64,000 nt of DNA from Xestospongia muta (taxonomy: Eukaryota > Porifera > Demospongiae > Haplosclerida > Petrosiidae). Where the stretch lies: the NCBI GenBank assembly GCA_963693285.1, contig OY848917.1:16244192-16308191 (forward strand), written 5' to 3'. The position numbers were made by a program, and so were the translations under genes. Below, in pieces: positions 38,830 through 51,329 of the stretch. Each line of letters begins with the position of its first letter. Positions within the stretch are counted from its first letter, which is position 1. The notes beneath the pieces were generated by a model. The model was not told the origin of the DNA. It saw only the letters and a list, made by a program, of their open reading frames with translations, and did not search any database.

Positions 38830-39360
38830 AAGTCACATGACTATCACATGCATAACATACCCATACAGGATTTGTTCTTTATAGGATCATTCCACACTCT
38901 AAGCTCATCATAAGGAATGCACGTAGAAATCTATTATAAACAAGATAATATTATCAATAAACAAATAATATTATGACTTTATTAAACTGTAAAAATCTTC
39001 CAGTTTATTCTGTATCGGTGTACAAGTATTTGCCCAACGATATTCTAAAAATAACCAAAAATATCCTGACTAAACTCTATATGCAACATACCAGAAGATA
39101 TTTCACAACATGCAACACTCGTAGTAATTTTTGTATTTTTTATCGTACATGCTTCATCTGGAACTTCATAAATGGAGTTGATCACAATGAGATTGATAGT
39201 GTGAACAAAGCATGGTAGATGGGGCCATCCAGCAATTCTAACAGCAGCAACAATGTTCAAAAATTTTCTTCTCATTCTTGAGGAAAGTTTTTCACTGAGG
39301 CTGCCACAGATTCCAGTGTGAGTGAGTGTCAAACATTGCAGTGCCCTGCAAATATCACTA
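38830..39360 (-). mobile_element. hAT relic fragment
   Basis: 39045-39332 repeats the IVAAVRIAGWPHL.CFVHTINLI block of the 37.7 kb element. The flanking 38830-38990 repeats the dispersed segment seen near 31990 and 33370. Truncated on both sides. Confidence 0.65.
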
Positions 39361-39699
39361 ACAAGTTACAACTCTTCCCACCTCAATGTCATCTTCAGTT
39401 CTTCTTAGGACCATTGAAGACAACAATCTCTCAAGTCTTGTATGACACACCCCTTTTTGTCACATGACTATCACATGTATTAACATACCCATACAGAATG
39501 TATTCAAGTAGCAGAATGATCAGCATGATTGTGGGAACAGTACTGTTTAGGCTTTTGCACATTATGCTTTTTTTCAGCCTATTATGCTATGCTCCAATGC
39601 TTTCTGAATCTCCCTATTATTCTTTATTTCATAAGAAGAAAGTGGTAATGATAAAATCATTAGGGTGTTTTTAGTGTCAATTAGCAATCATTGTATTGT

Positions 39700-40160
39700 C
39701 GCATGATAGATGTTTCAGCATAGTCCTCGAGAGCCCTATCTTGGTTATTTCCAAAAGAGGAATTTAAAAGTAGGAAAACTCTCTGCTGCACCCGATAATG
39801 GCTGCACCAGGACTAACTTCTTTGCTGCAGAGGACAAGTTTGGCAAATCTTCCTCATTGTCTTTCCACCATTCTGAAATGGTCACATTTGGATCAACTGT
39901 GTCAGATTTAGCCAGCTAAATTGCCAATTCTGTTTTTAGACTAGCAATTGTAGCTGGATTATTTAAGAATGGTATCACACTTAATGAATCAATATCTATA
40001 GCTAACGGATTCTTCCTCTTTATTTTTGAAGGTAAAAAGTATCTAGAGGCTTTGAAGGCATTTAATGGTGGCTGGGAACCATCACCAAACTTACTATTAA
40101 AGTACGTAAAAGCTTTCTGAACTGAGTGCATACAAAACCCACTGTTGCATGATATGAAAG
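39700..40160 (-). mobile_element. C-terminal fragment of a different hAT transposase
   Basis: The minus strand reads LNAFKASRYFLPSKIKRKNP.. and PFLNNPATIASLKTELA, then one in-frame TAG. It continues SEWWKDNEEDLPNLSSAAKK, LVLVQPLSGAAERVFSLLN and DRALEDYAETSIM. The LSGAAERVFSLLN motif is the hAT dimerisation core, but this is a different family from the CERCFSTIN copies upstream. It has lost the rest of the transposase. Confidence 0.75.
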
Positions 40161-42226
40161 TTACCTCCAGCTAACTTGTGAGCAATGGTAGATACATTAA
40201 CCCACTTAAATAACTGATCAAAGCTTCAAGATTTCTTCGTAGCATACAAGACATGATAAGTCTTCATAATAAGTCTTGAATGATCAAATCAGGCTGAGGC
40301 TTGACTGGGGCTCTCTTAGAGTCCTTTGACCCCTAGGCAATTGCCTAGCTTGCCTGCTTATTATGCAGTGTAGAGCTGCCACTGCTAGATTATGTAATAC
40401 TTTACTTACCTGGACTGTTCAGCTTCTTAGATATCTCTTTCCATGCATTCTCCTTCTTCCATGTTACTTTAAGATCACTGCTTTTTGTATTGTATGGACA
40501 AGGGTAATCTTTTACCTTAGAGATAAGTACTTCGTCAAATTCCATCATTTTAACAACTGTCATGTGCTCAACTAAATTTGATTGGTCGAAATGTTAAAGC
40601 ATTTGTTTAGAGTTGAAAAAAGTTCAACTCAAACATTGCATTACATTGGATGCGAACATTACATGAACGACAAATCTGAATTAGCTCACAGTATGTTATG
40701 CCAACGTTGCTGAACATTAATTACTGCAATGTAAATCTGGCTTTTCAATAGTCAAGAGACGATTGGAGCAAGATGCATGTTTTGAAATTGCTGTGCTTCG
40801 TGTTTAGGAAGACAAACGAGTCAAACACCAAATATCGAACTCATTTCATTTCTTTGATTTATTCCCACTAGTGTCATCATAACAGATAAGAAGAGGAGCT
40901 AAAAAAACAGGAATCCCACAGTACTTCAGAGTATGATGTCTATGCATATTCCTATAAATTAAAAATGTAAAAGAATTGCCGTTCTTATACCACTAGTTTG
41001 GCGATTTTCTTACACTTTAATTAGAAAAGAGTATAGTGATACCTAAACTAGTGCTCTTAGCACTATACTAAGATGTACTATCACGTACCTATAATCTATT
41101 GATATTTATTTATTTCACCTGTCCAATGACTGGAATCAATAAAGCTTTCTCCACTTATAATCTTAGTAGTGATGATGGGGAGCTGACAAACATACTATCT
41201 GACTGCTGACTATCTCACAATGTTCATAGATTAGTAGAGTCTTAAAGTCTGGATATAATACAGAAATCTCTGGATGAGCTTTCCAAAACTCATCAAATTA
41301 CTATACAGTTTTAACTGTTAAATAAATATCGAGATCTTTATGTAAATAAAAACAAGCATTGTGTGAGTAGAGAAATGTTGACAAATCTGGTTGTATTCAT
41401 TAACTATACTTACTTTTTTGTTAAACTTGACCTTTGCCAACTTTGTCTCCATAACACCAGTAATGAGAATAAGAATAAAATCATTTGAAAATATGTTCCC
41501 ACATTCATTGTTAAACATAAGAGATTTGAATTTATTATGCCATCTCTTTGCATGAATATTTCACTGAAGAATAACAAATAACTGTCAGTATAATTATAAT
41601 AGCATTATTTACAAAATTTGCTTCGAAGGCATAATGGGAAACAAGCAATTTTCTTAGTGGTTATGGGGTTGGTAAACATTTTTAAAAGGTATTTGAAGGT
41701 AAATAAGCATAAAATGGCTCTCAAGAGTCTGACTTGGAACTGTTACATTTGTTGAATATGATCAATAATACATCATAAACAACTATTTGACTTAATTGCT
41801 TTGGAGCAACAAAGCCATGCAAACAAATTGTTTAATGTGTCCAGACTAAGGAGAGATTGATCCATCTTTTTGCAAAAGTAAAAATGATCTTCACATTTGT
41901 TACACCCTTTAATACAAGAACATGTTTTGGTGATGTTAGTATGTTTTACATTAATAATACATGTTGTCTTACATATTTGTTTTATATGAGACCTAGACTA
42001 ATTGTTATGCTATATGCAGACAATACAAATCACACTGAACTATAAACTGTCATTACTCAGTTCACATTGAAAATGACCACTAACTCAGTGTTATTTATAA
42101 TTATGGCTACAATGTGACGTCACCGATTGTGTGATGGGCCATCCTCCATTTTGAGTGGTTAGAAAGGAAAATGGTGAAAAGCTGTTGTCCAATTGGATAA
42201 GTACTCTAAAGGCAGTGGATTGGTTT
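40161..42226. other. Region without a recognisable gene
   Basis: AT-rich sequence with only short open stretches on both strands. No domain or repeat family recognised. Confidence 0.45.
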
Positions 42227-42478
42227 CTACTGGTTTCTTGCAGATAAAGGAATGTGTGATAAATGGATAGCAGCTGTCAAACGGAAAAGGTGGTAACCAA
42301 ATGAGCACACATCTTCCAGTTCTTTCCAAACAGCAACTGAGTCAACTGGATCCCCAATTAAGTACAACAAAGATGGATTAACTGAAAGGACAACAGTGGC
42401 CAACACTGTCTCTGCTCCCGATATAGCATTCCAGCTCCTTTGGATTACCATCACTAGCAGGAGCCTCTTCAGTACCAC
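42227..42478 (-). mobile_element. Copia-like gag fragment
   Basis: The 83-codon frame contains the pattern SGAETVLATVVLSVNPSLLY, then GDPVDSVAVWKELEDVC, resembling the central part of copia-type Gag (the VWK.LE block). Flanking Gag and Pol regions are not present. Family assignment is by eye. Confidence 0.5.
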
Positions 42479-42779
42479 TCACTATCCCCCACACTCTGTC
42501 CTAAGAAAGTTCTAAACATTTTTAAAATGTGCTAAATTTCTAGTGCTAAAGTGATGCTAAAAATCTTGCTCATGTGCTAAAGCACTAATTGTGCCAATCT
42601 GGCAACACTGTCTAGAACTACCTAGTAACAGAAATTTAGTCTAAAAAACAATAATTAACACCTCTAAATAAATGTTATGTAATAGGCAATTGTTGTCTTA
42701 TGTAAACAGTCAAAAGTGTCATGCTCCAATATTTCCTTCAATACACTTTAATGCTTGTTTAAAAGTTTGTACCAACCTC

Positions 42780-44600
42780 TCTACCAACCCATTTGAAGAA
42801 GGATGATATGGTTCTGTAGTCACATGTTTGATGCCATTTGCTTCCATAAATTCTTTAAACTCTTCGACTGATGAATGAAGCCCCAATGTCCATTACAACT
42901 TTGTGAGGTAGTCCATGAGTTGAAAAATATGATCTGAAGTTTCTCAATGGTTTTGGCTAATGTTAATGACTGCATAATGTAGACTTCTATCCATTTTGAG
43001 TGTAGATCAACTACCACCATAAACACATGTCCAATAAATGGTCCTACAAAATCTAAGTTCAGTTGACACAAGGAATGAGTAGGCCACTCCCAGGGATGCA
43101 AAGGTGCTACCGGGGAAAGGTTTTGATCCTTGACAAACAGTATGGTCTTCACCATGACCTCAATCTCACTATCTATCTTTGGCCACTATATGTATGATTG
43201 AGCTAATGCCTTCATTTTATTTTATCCTGGATGAGCTTTGTGTAGTTCTTGCAACATGTCACTTCAACATGGTTTAGGTATGGCTATATGTGAACTTTGA
43301 CATGGTTTAGGTACTGGTATGTGTGAACTCCATAGCCTGGCAAATAATTCCTCTACTCTGGAAAGTGGGTATGAATCAATTTGTGACACATGGTTAATGG
43401 TGACTTTAAAGTCCCCACAAATTCTAAATGAGCCATCTTGTTTTAGTACTGGGTACAATGGAGGCTGCCTATTCAGAGAACTCTATAGGTGATATTACGC
43501 CTGAGGCTACTAATCTTTCTAGCTCAGTCTCTACTTTGTTTCTTAATAAGAAAGGAACAGGTCTAGGCATTAAAAATCTGGGAATAGCTTTGTCATTAAC
43601 CCTAAGCTGAACTTTGACCCCTTTCAGGCAACCTAAACTTTTGAAGAATCCAAAACTTGTTTACACTACATAAATTGCATTTTCAAGCTAGTTTATAACT
43701 TGCTTTGTTCAAACCAGCTTATAAGTTGTTAAAGTGTATTCACATTTCAAACGTCCTAACTTAAACCTTGTTTGGAAGAAAAAATTAATTATTGTAGGTT
43801 ATAAGTTGGTTGGGAATGCTCCATTCAGAGTAGGTTCCTCTTGTATTTTAGAATCACTCCAAGCAACCAGCAATGCACTTATTTCACTATCACTCCATGT
43901 AGTAGCCATTTTATATGTACCATGCAATTTAAAGAGGTCTGTTTGTTATAATTAAAGTTATTACTGTAACAGTGTAACTTGTTTCAAACCCATGTTCTGT
44001 TTACACTGCCATTTATCACCTTACAAACCTGTTCCAAACCTACTCTGAAGTAGGTTTGAATTAACAGGTTACAAAACAATTTCTAGCTAGTTACAACAAA
44101 TTTACACTTAAGCTAGCTTGACAACCAACAGGTTAGAGGCTTATTAAAAACTCCTAATGTAAACAGCCTTACAGAGAACTGTCTATCTAGGACTTCATTT
44201 GATGCTGTTTTAGGTGCTAAACTACAAATATTGGCTAGGTTCATTTTGAGTTTACCCAACCAGTCCCTGACCATGAGATTTGGGCTGTCTCCAACTACCA
44301 AAAGGAGTGACAGATACTCTTCTTGTACATCATACTCTACATGTAAATCAATAGTACCTAGTTTGGCAATACACTCACCAATGTAAGCCTTCAGATTGAC
44401 CTTGTGACTCTTTAATAAGACTAAGACATTCAGCAACAATTTTCTTGTAAGTGGATTTGTTAAGGAGGGAGGCACCTGTGTCCAACTTCATTGGTACATG
44501 TACTAAGACATTGTTCAATTTCACTTGTATGTTTAGCGGGTTTTGGTGAGCTATCTCTTGCTGTAAACATAAAATATGACTCATCCTCCGAGGACTCTTG
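42780..44600 (-). mobile_element. Ty3/gypsy retrotransposon pol relic
   Basis: Minus strand, 5' to 3': aspartic protease with LDTGASL (44375-44584), protease/linker (44113-44475), reverse transcriptase N-terminus (LERLVASGVISPIEFSE, then YPVLKQDGSFRICGDFK and YPLSRVEELFARL to 43264), and integrase (APLHPWEWP, LDFVGPFIGHVFMVVVDLHS, 42820-43155). The catalytic part of reverse transcriptase and all of RNase H are missing between 43264 and 43200, where a short duplicated HIPVPKPC/HIAIPKPC sequence marks the junction. A non-autonomous element (43655-44165) is inserted between protease and reverse transcriptase. Several frameshifts and stops. No LTRs identified. Inactive. Confidence 0.8.
43655..44165 (-). 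mobile_element. DNA element of about 500 bp with a Myb/SANT-like fragment, inserted in gypsy pol
   Basis: Interrupts the gypsy pol relic. Its ends share TTGTTTACACTA on the left and the inverse of aatgtaaacagcc on the right, so short terminal inverted repeats are likely. On the minus strand ATG 43907-43909 opens about 38 codons, MATTWSDSEISALLVAWSDS, which is the start of a Myb/SANT-like DNA-binding domain of the kind carried by Harbinger-type elements. The frame stops soon after. Confidence 0.55.
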
Positions 44601-44879
44601 AGTAGCTTCTTCCTCTACAATACTTAGTAGCTGAACATACCTTTTGCTGGGATAGCCATAAATTCTCTCTCTCTCTAAATGACCACAATAGACATTAATC
44701 TAGTATATAGTAGCTTACCTTTTAGCTTTATTCTCCACTAATTTCAAAGACAAAGCTTATAGGTTATACAGTTTGGGAAATCCCATGTTAACATGTTGTG
44801 TGAAACTTAAAGGTAATATATTGTGACAGATTTAAATTGAGTGCGCATATATTTATTTGAAAACAAGATAAATCATGGT

Positions 44880-44894
44880 ACAAATTGATGGCAT

Positions 44895-44925
<31 letters not shown>

Positions 44926-44930
44926 GGATG
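44880..44930. repeat. (CT)n/(CA)n simple repeat
   Basis: ctctctctctct followed by acacacacac. A shorter ctctctctct tract lies at about 44665. Confidence 0.8.
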
Positions 44931-45639
44931 CTTCTTAAAAATTATATCATAACTTCATGTATGGCTAGCACTTATGTGACATCTGGCTTGTAATACTGAG
45001 CTGCAGCCTAGCCAGTGGTACCAGATGTGTTAGCATGCGCAAATTAACTAGCAATGCAGTTGAGTATTTGATAGGGGGAACAAAGGATAATATCTTTTCA
45101 AACAGATGCAATTGTTTACATTTGAATTTATCAAAATATCTATTTATTTAATTAATTTATTCCAAAATATAAATAATATTGCTTAAATGTATTATTTCAA
45201 CGCTATTGTCAGTGAAAGGGATAATATTGTCCATTAGACTTGAAAATATTCAAAATATTCAGAGCCCTTGGATGTCAAATCGAAGTAATTCATTCAAAAA
45301 CTTACGTCATTTCTTGTGAATTCCATTCTTCAACAAAACATAAAAGAATGTTGTATTTTTGTTAAACAGAACTATTAATTCAACTTATTTCTTCAAACGT
45401 TTCTGGTCTAACTTATATTCTCAAGTTTATTTTTTTATACCAGCATAAACCAATGGTTGTATATGCATATATACTGTCTATGGAAGCATGGCAACTTATA
45501 ATTTGATATTGGAATTCAACTATTACATGGAAAAAACAAATTACTCAATCCTTGTGTTGATAGGATTAAACCATTAAACAATGAATACTGTAGTAAATAT
45601 AAAGCAATGTGTTAAACTGAACCCACAAGGAAGGGAAGA

Positions 45640-46221
45640 CTAGTATTGTATTTAAGTGGCCATCCTGGACTGGTTGACGGGCTTGACGCACATTGTTGTA
45701 TCTCAGAGAGTTTGTAGAAAGATTGATCTTCCTTAGTTTATGGCTGGCCCTGGACTCTTCAGCAACGACCTCCGCCCAAAATGCATTTAGCCAGCATCAT
45801 AAATTTGCACCAGGAAATCATATCCGAGGGAGAAGACAAAATGGAATTTAATTCAGTGGTGACCAGACCTGACCACATGTCACGAGTGCCTTTAGGTACA
45901 TGATGAAGGGTAAAGACACGGACTCAGGAGATCGAAAGGAGAGAAGGGAGGCTAATCGAGGATAGTGAGTGGAGACCATCCCTTGGTTTCTGATTTGACA
46001 AGGAAGAGACCGTATCAGGACTCGCCAGAGGGCACATGGCAGTGAGAGTTAGGATTGAGCCTGGTTGGAGAGGACGTTGGAAGGGACATGAGTACTCCTC
46101 AGGATGTTACGACATCTTCCTGATCAACTGGGATGGCAGGAAGTACTCTTTGACCTGGCACAGGAGCAGCGGAGGCATATAGCATTTGAACCATTGCACT
46201 GACAACATGGTCTGACCCCCA
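45640..46221 (+). mobile_element. GC-richer unclassified repeat with a protein-like 3' end
   Basis: This stretch is visibly richer in G+C than its flanks and ends abruptly at the (ATT)n tract. Between an in-frame TGA at 45991-45993 and a TAG at 46180-46182 the plus strand reads 62 codons including RGHMAVRVRIEPGWRGRW, SGCYDIFLINWDGRKY and LTWHRSSGG. It looks like the C-terminus of a mobile-element protein, but I cannot name the family. Confidence 0.4.
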
Positions 46222-47700
46222 TTATTATTATTATTATTATTACAATAACCGAATATATATGTATATATCCTTTAAGATAAGTATATCATTTATGATAGTA
46301 CATGAATAAGAAAGCAAATAAGTGAAATTAATAAAGTCAGTCGATGTTAAACCCAAAGAGAGGAGCACCATCTTCAACTGATAAATACCTCCGTTTAGAT
46401 CTTGAACCCGTCGTGCACAAAATAGTTGCACATAATATCGCAAACGTCATCCTAGCTCTCAGCCAACCCATAATTAGACTATATGACTTTGCTCTCAGCC
46501 AACCCATAATTAGAATATATGACTTTGCTCTCATCCAACCCATAATTAGACTATATGACTTTGCTCTCAGCCAACCTATAATTAGACTATATGACTTTGC
46601 TCTCGTCCAACCCATAATTAGACTATATGACTTTGCTCTCAGCCAACCTATAATTAGACTATATGACTTTGCTCTCAGCCAATCCATAATTAGACTATAT
46701 GACTTTGCTCATCTGGAGGTCAACTGCTCTGCCAGTCACTTCATAAATCAATTAGCTTCTTCTCCCCACATACCATCAACAGCAAAGCACAAAGGGCTAA
46801 ATTGTGCTCTTCGCTCCTGGCATGCTGTTACATACTTTCTTTTCTTCTCTTCTCTGAATCAGCAGAATTTAAGACTTCCCTCGGTGAATGATCAAGGTAG
46901 GATTGGGCATCAGTGTCAATCACTCTAACGTCCATCAATGCCTCAACCTGAGGTAACCAGACACCACGGATGTTTATATCATTGATCAGAGCTGGTGAGT
47001 TGTCTGAAGAATCAGCCTCTCTAACAATTGGTTCAACTCTAATTTGGTTCCAAACTAATGAAGACACATTAGCAATCACATCTCTAATTTCATTATGACG
47101 TCTTGTGACTAGACCACCTTTCTTGCAGGAGAGAGAATGAGGTAGGTCAAAATTGGAGCCACAGACATCACACGTACCAGTAATGCACAATAAAGGCTTC
47201 TTATACCTTATAGCTATGCCATCTCTACACTCTACTGGTGACAGTTCAAAATTATTTTTTTCGATTGGAAGTACTGACAACCAAGAAGAGAGTTTCTCTG
47301 ACTTCATTTGATTAATTGCTCTCCATTGTTGAAGACCTAATGTTCCAATGACTTCATTAAATGCATCATCAAAAATCAGCCCCTTTCTTCTCAAATTAGC
47401 CTGCCCTTCATTAACAGTAGTTATATGATCCTCAACGATGTAGGGTTATAACCCTTTCAATGCCTGGACAATGACATCATAGCAGCTCCTGGATACATTA
47501 TAATATAGGTTACACATCTCAGTTGGGTGTAGAACTCCCAAACCACCATCTCTTATTGGTAAACCATAAAGAACACGATCATTATGTGTGACAACCAGTC
47601 CAGTCAAGATTGGTAAGAACTTCTCATCTAAGAAGACTTCTAACTTCTCAAAATGTAAACCACAGCCTGGGACTCTTTGAAAAAAAACCACTTGTGTTAT
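46222..47700 (-). mobile_element. Non-LTR retrotransposon (LINE) C-terminal relic
   Basis: The minus strand reads the thumb region after the reverse transcriptase (VLYGLPIRDGGLGVLHPTEM, 47446-47691). A long C-terminal domain follows (46828-47394): KSEKLSSWLSVLPIE, RDGIAIRYKKP, a Cys/His cluster CDVCGSNFDLPHSLSC, KKGGLVTRRHNEIRD, RVEPIVREA and ALMDVRVIDTDAQSYLDHSP. The frame then breaks but continues through GMWGEEAN, the 36-bp repeats, and RMTFAILCATILCTTGSRSK to a stop at 46337. The (AAT)n tract at 46222-46243 (as read on the minus strand) is likely the 3' tail. The reverse transcriptase core is absent and the element is dead. Confidence 0.7.
46456..46707. repeat. 36-bp tandem repeat, exactly 7 copies
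   Basis: Unit ctctcagccaacccataatt plus agactatatgactttg, 252 bp in all, with a few substitutions (for example catcca or cgtcca). On the minus strand each unit encodes 12 residues of the form GWLRAKSYSLIM, an expansion of a segment belonging to the LINE C-terminus. The plus strand is also open through all copies (ALSQPIIRLYDF). Confidence 0.9.
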
Positions 47701-47772
47701 ATTGAGTGAATAAAAGCTGCATATACTGCTTGGGGTTGAGAATCTGCAATTTCAGCGAGAGTCTGCAACACT

Positions 47773-47835
<63 letters not shown>
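47773..47835. repeat. (ATT)n microsatellite
   Basis: About 21 uninterrupted att units. Possibly the AAT-type 3' tail of another minus-strand LINE insertion. Confidence 0.9.
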
Positions 47836-47837
<2 letters not shown>

Positions 47838-47849
47838 TATTTATTTTTG

Positions 47850-50800
47850 TTAGGTGCGAATGGAGTTCCATTAATTGGTTACTTGTTGGATTTGGACAGC
47901 AAATATGTCTACCAGTGAGACCAAGATGTAGTGATTGTCTAAATAAACGCATTTGCCCTTCAAGTACATCTAAGTAACTGCTCCCACTTATATTTTGCAG
48001 GCATACCAACTGTTATAACTCATTATTATTCATATCTGTTATAACTTGTTATTGTTTAGATCTGTTATAACTTATTATATGTTATAATATATTCATCATT
48101 TACATCATTCATGTAATAATCACAGAATTCACCATATGTACTAATTTATATTTGAATTAAAGTAGAAAAGATATTGATTTTCTCCTAGTATGTCCTCCTT
48201 ACAGCTCTAAAGTAAAGTCATCTGTGATTGATTTCTATATTAACCATGGGACCTTCTTATGTCCCCAGTCAACAACCTGGACAGTCTAACATTGGATCCT
48301 CAAGGTCATATCTTGTCCCAGTTGATGTCATTGTACCCAGTTACCTCAGCCAATATGAGTAGCTGGCTTCATTATCTACACATTGTGCATCAAACTGTTG
48401 GGGAGAAAAGTTTATGAGAATAGTGCTACTGTAATTGTTTCTGTATCATCAGCTTTAATATTGAGTTCATGACACCTTAATCAAACTTAATTAGTTCATG
48501 ACTAGTTAATAAGTCACCAGATTTATTAGTTTCACGCTAAAGTATTGTGGGGACCGTTGATTAGTATAATATGTTCCGTTAAAAAGATTCGAAAAGGAAC
48601 AACGTCTCTTGTCTAGGAGAGTTTGACATTGTTTAGTTTAGCCGTAGAACGTTTGCTTATGTAATCGCCACACTGATTTGAGTAAGTTATTAAGTAAATT
48701 GTCATCTTGTTTACTGAAAGTTTAGTGGCCATGCTGATCTCTATCAGTGGTTGGTCTGAGTAATTTTGTAATCCTTCTCTTTCAACTTTACTCGCAGTAA
48801 CAAGGAGAAAAATAAATATCTGTTACAGCTTATTAAACTAACTTGGCTAATGGATAGATAAATGGTGTACCACCTTAGGTTTCTCTTCCTATTTTAGTCA
48901 AGACAAATGAATTCAGTATTATTAAATTAGTCAATCTTTATTTGTGTGTGTTTACAAGAGTTCTATCACATGACCATAATAACCACATATATATATAGAT
49001 ATGGTTATTATTTTCTTTATTTGACAGTATATACTATATGTATATGCATCAAGTATATTCTCTATCCTATTTAATACAAGAGAATGAACTATAGCTACTT
49101 GTGAAGATAATTTAATGTGTTCAGATGTTGTTATAGACTTAGTCTAAGTCTTTTAAGACATCTCTGCAAAATGAGAGTGGGAAGTTATACAGGAATGGAA
49201 AGCTTTGTATCACCACTACTACAGACGTTAGCAACATGGAATCAAAGCTCTTTTATGATAAGAAGCATCATTGTACAGTATATGTTTACTCTGTACTGCT
49301 CTTGATGGGCTATAGTAAACATACTCCAGATGTTAGGAAAAATGATGCAGAGAATTTAACAATTACATAAATTAATAAAATAAAATCAGAATACATCTAT
49401 GACAATACATGTTAAAAATGTATAATAATTATAATAACATGACAAGTTACTCAAAAGTACTATTCAGGAAACCAAACACTTGTTATATGACAAATATTTT
49501 TTGCATCCACAGTTGAGTTTAGTGACAATACCAGTAGAATAATATACAAAACAGTGGCTTCAATGAATGGTAACTGACACACTGGACATACCTTTCAGTT
49601 ATATTAATATATGTAGACAATGTTTCTGTATAAACAACTATGAAGATGTGTTGTTTGTAATCTATATTAAAAGATCATTTAGGTAATAAAAAATAAACAA
49701 AGTTTTATTGATTACAATTATTTCTCTGTTCATTTCACAGCAATAATAACACAAGTACGTACCTGCTATCTGTAATTTTTTAAAGGTCCTTCTTGTAATT
49801 TTATCAATTAATTCAAAAATGAAGTTTATGCACTAATCTCATTCTCAAATATTCAGTCTTGGAATGAAGCTAGGCATGATTATTCGAAGGAATAAAGCGG
49901 GAAATAATGAACAGAAAAACCAGTAACTTGTGCAATAAGTACAGAATAATCACTTAAGTAATTATAAGCAGCATACTCTCTTGAGCTCTGCTCAAATAAT
50001 GGGTTATCCTTTTCAGCAATCCTAGCTACCTAAATTGACTTGATGATGGGGAGAATCTTAAGAGCAATCAAGCTACCGGTATTCCAATTTTTGAATCTGG
50101 TATAATTCAAGTCCTGCAGTAATTCCACCTGCACCTCCAAGAACCTACAGTCTTGTTTAGAAGATACCTTTGGTTCATTTCACCCAAATGAACCCCCCTA
50201 CATGGTCAACTTCACCCAAAAAAGATGCTGTGTTTGTCTTTATTTGATTGTCATGTAATCATAAGTATTGTATGTAGTGGCAATGTGTAGTTATTAGCAA
50301 GAGACAGATATAATTGACTCAACACAATGATGATAACGATAAAGTTGACTAAGTATGGGGAAGAACACTTAATTCATTAAAGTTCGAAATACAACTGTTA
50401 ATTGTCCCTAGGGAATTTTGACATTGTAAATAGCCTGTGCTCTGCCATCTTCCCATCATGACCTGAGTGAGGGAATCTCCAATACCCTTTACTGCAGCCA
50501 TGCTAGCTGCTACTAGACTTGGGAATTGATTCCCTTTCTATGTAGGGCAGGTCTGATTTTCTCTACTAACTTTGCCTGCAATTAGAGAGTATCATTTGTA
50601 CATAGAAAAGTAGCTCTGGTGCCAGTGCTCTAGCTGCTGCCAAACATCATAATAGCAGTAACCAGATATTGGAATGGGAATGGCCTATTGATATGTACAC
50701 TCCCTGACAGAATGGGTCAGTTTTGCGATGTGAAGTGTGAGTCCAGATAACTGATAAATATATAATACAACTTTGTGTTATTATGTGTTTCTGTATAGTG

Positions 50801-51329
50801 TTGGTTTTGTTCTTCACAATGGTTTGCTATTGAAAGAAATCTTATATGTGCATTTGCTACTATATTCTGTATTAATTGCTCAATCTAACAGGTAAAGTTC
50901 AACTTAATTGATAACATTTTCCTTCACAGTCTTGACAACCTTTTTGATTTGTAATTTGAAACTACTTCTATCATTGAGACATAGGTGAGACTAGTTAGAG
51001 ACAGATCACATTGCAGACCCACAATGCTTCCATGTGGGGATCACAACATCAACATGGCTAGGTAAGTATGTGTCTAGTGGAAACACTAGGCAAGCTGTGC
51101 AAAAGAGGATACTGCTACACACACAAAAAATTAATTACCTGCACAACAATTGGGAAGCCATGCTCCTCACTTACTTATAGTAGTTCACCACACATGCTGT
51201 TTCCACCGGTACTCTGTATAAATACCTATTAGGAAAGTGAGCTACTTTTCATTCTTAACATAGCTCAAACAATTAGCTCCATTATCGGCTATAATTATAA
51301 GTAAGATACATTTACATCACATCTTCTAG
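47850..51329. other. Region without a recognisable gene
   Basis: AT-rich sequence. The longest open stretches are about 60 codons and carry no motif. A 36-codon ATG frame at 48247-48357 (MGPSYVPSQQPGQSNIGSSR..) is the only composition I would call protein-like, and it has no partner exons I can identify. Confidence 0.4.

Noticed and set aside
46344..46928. 194-codon plus-strand frame
   Set aside because: It is the complement of the LINE C-terminus and the 36-bp repeats. Its repeated ALSQPIIRLYDF comes from the repeat unit and nothing else is conserved.
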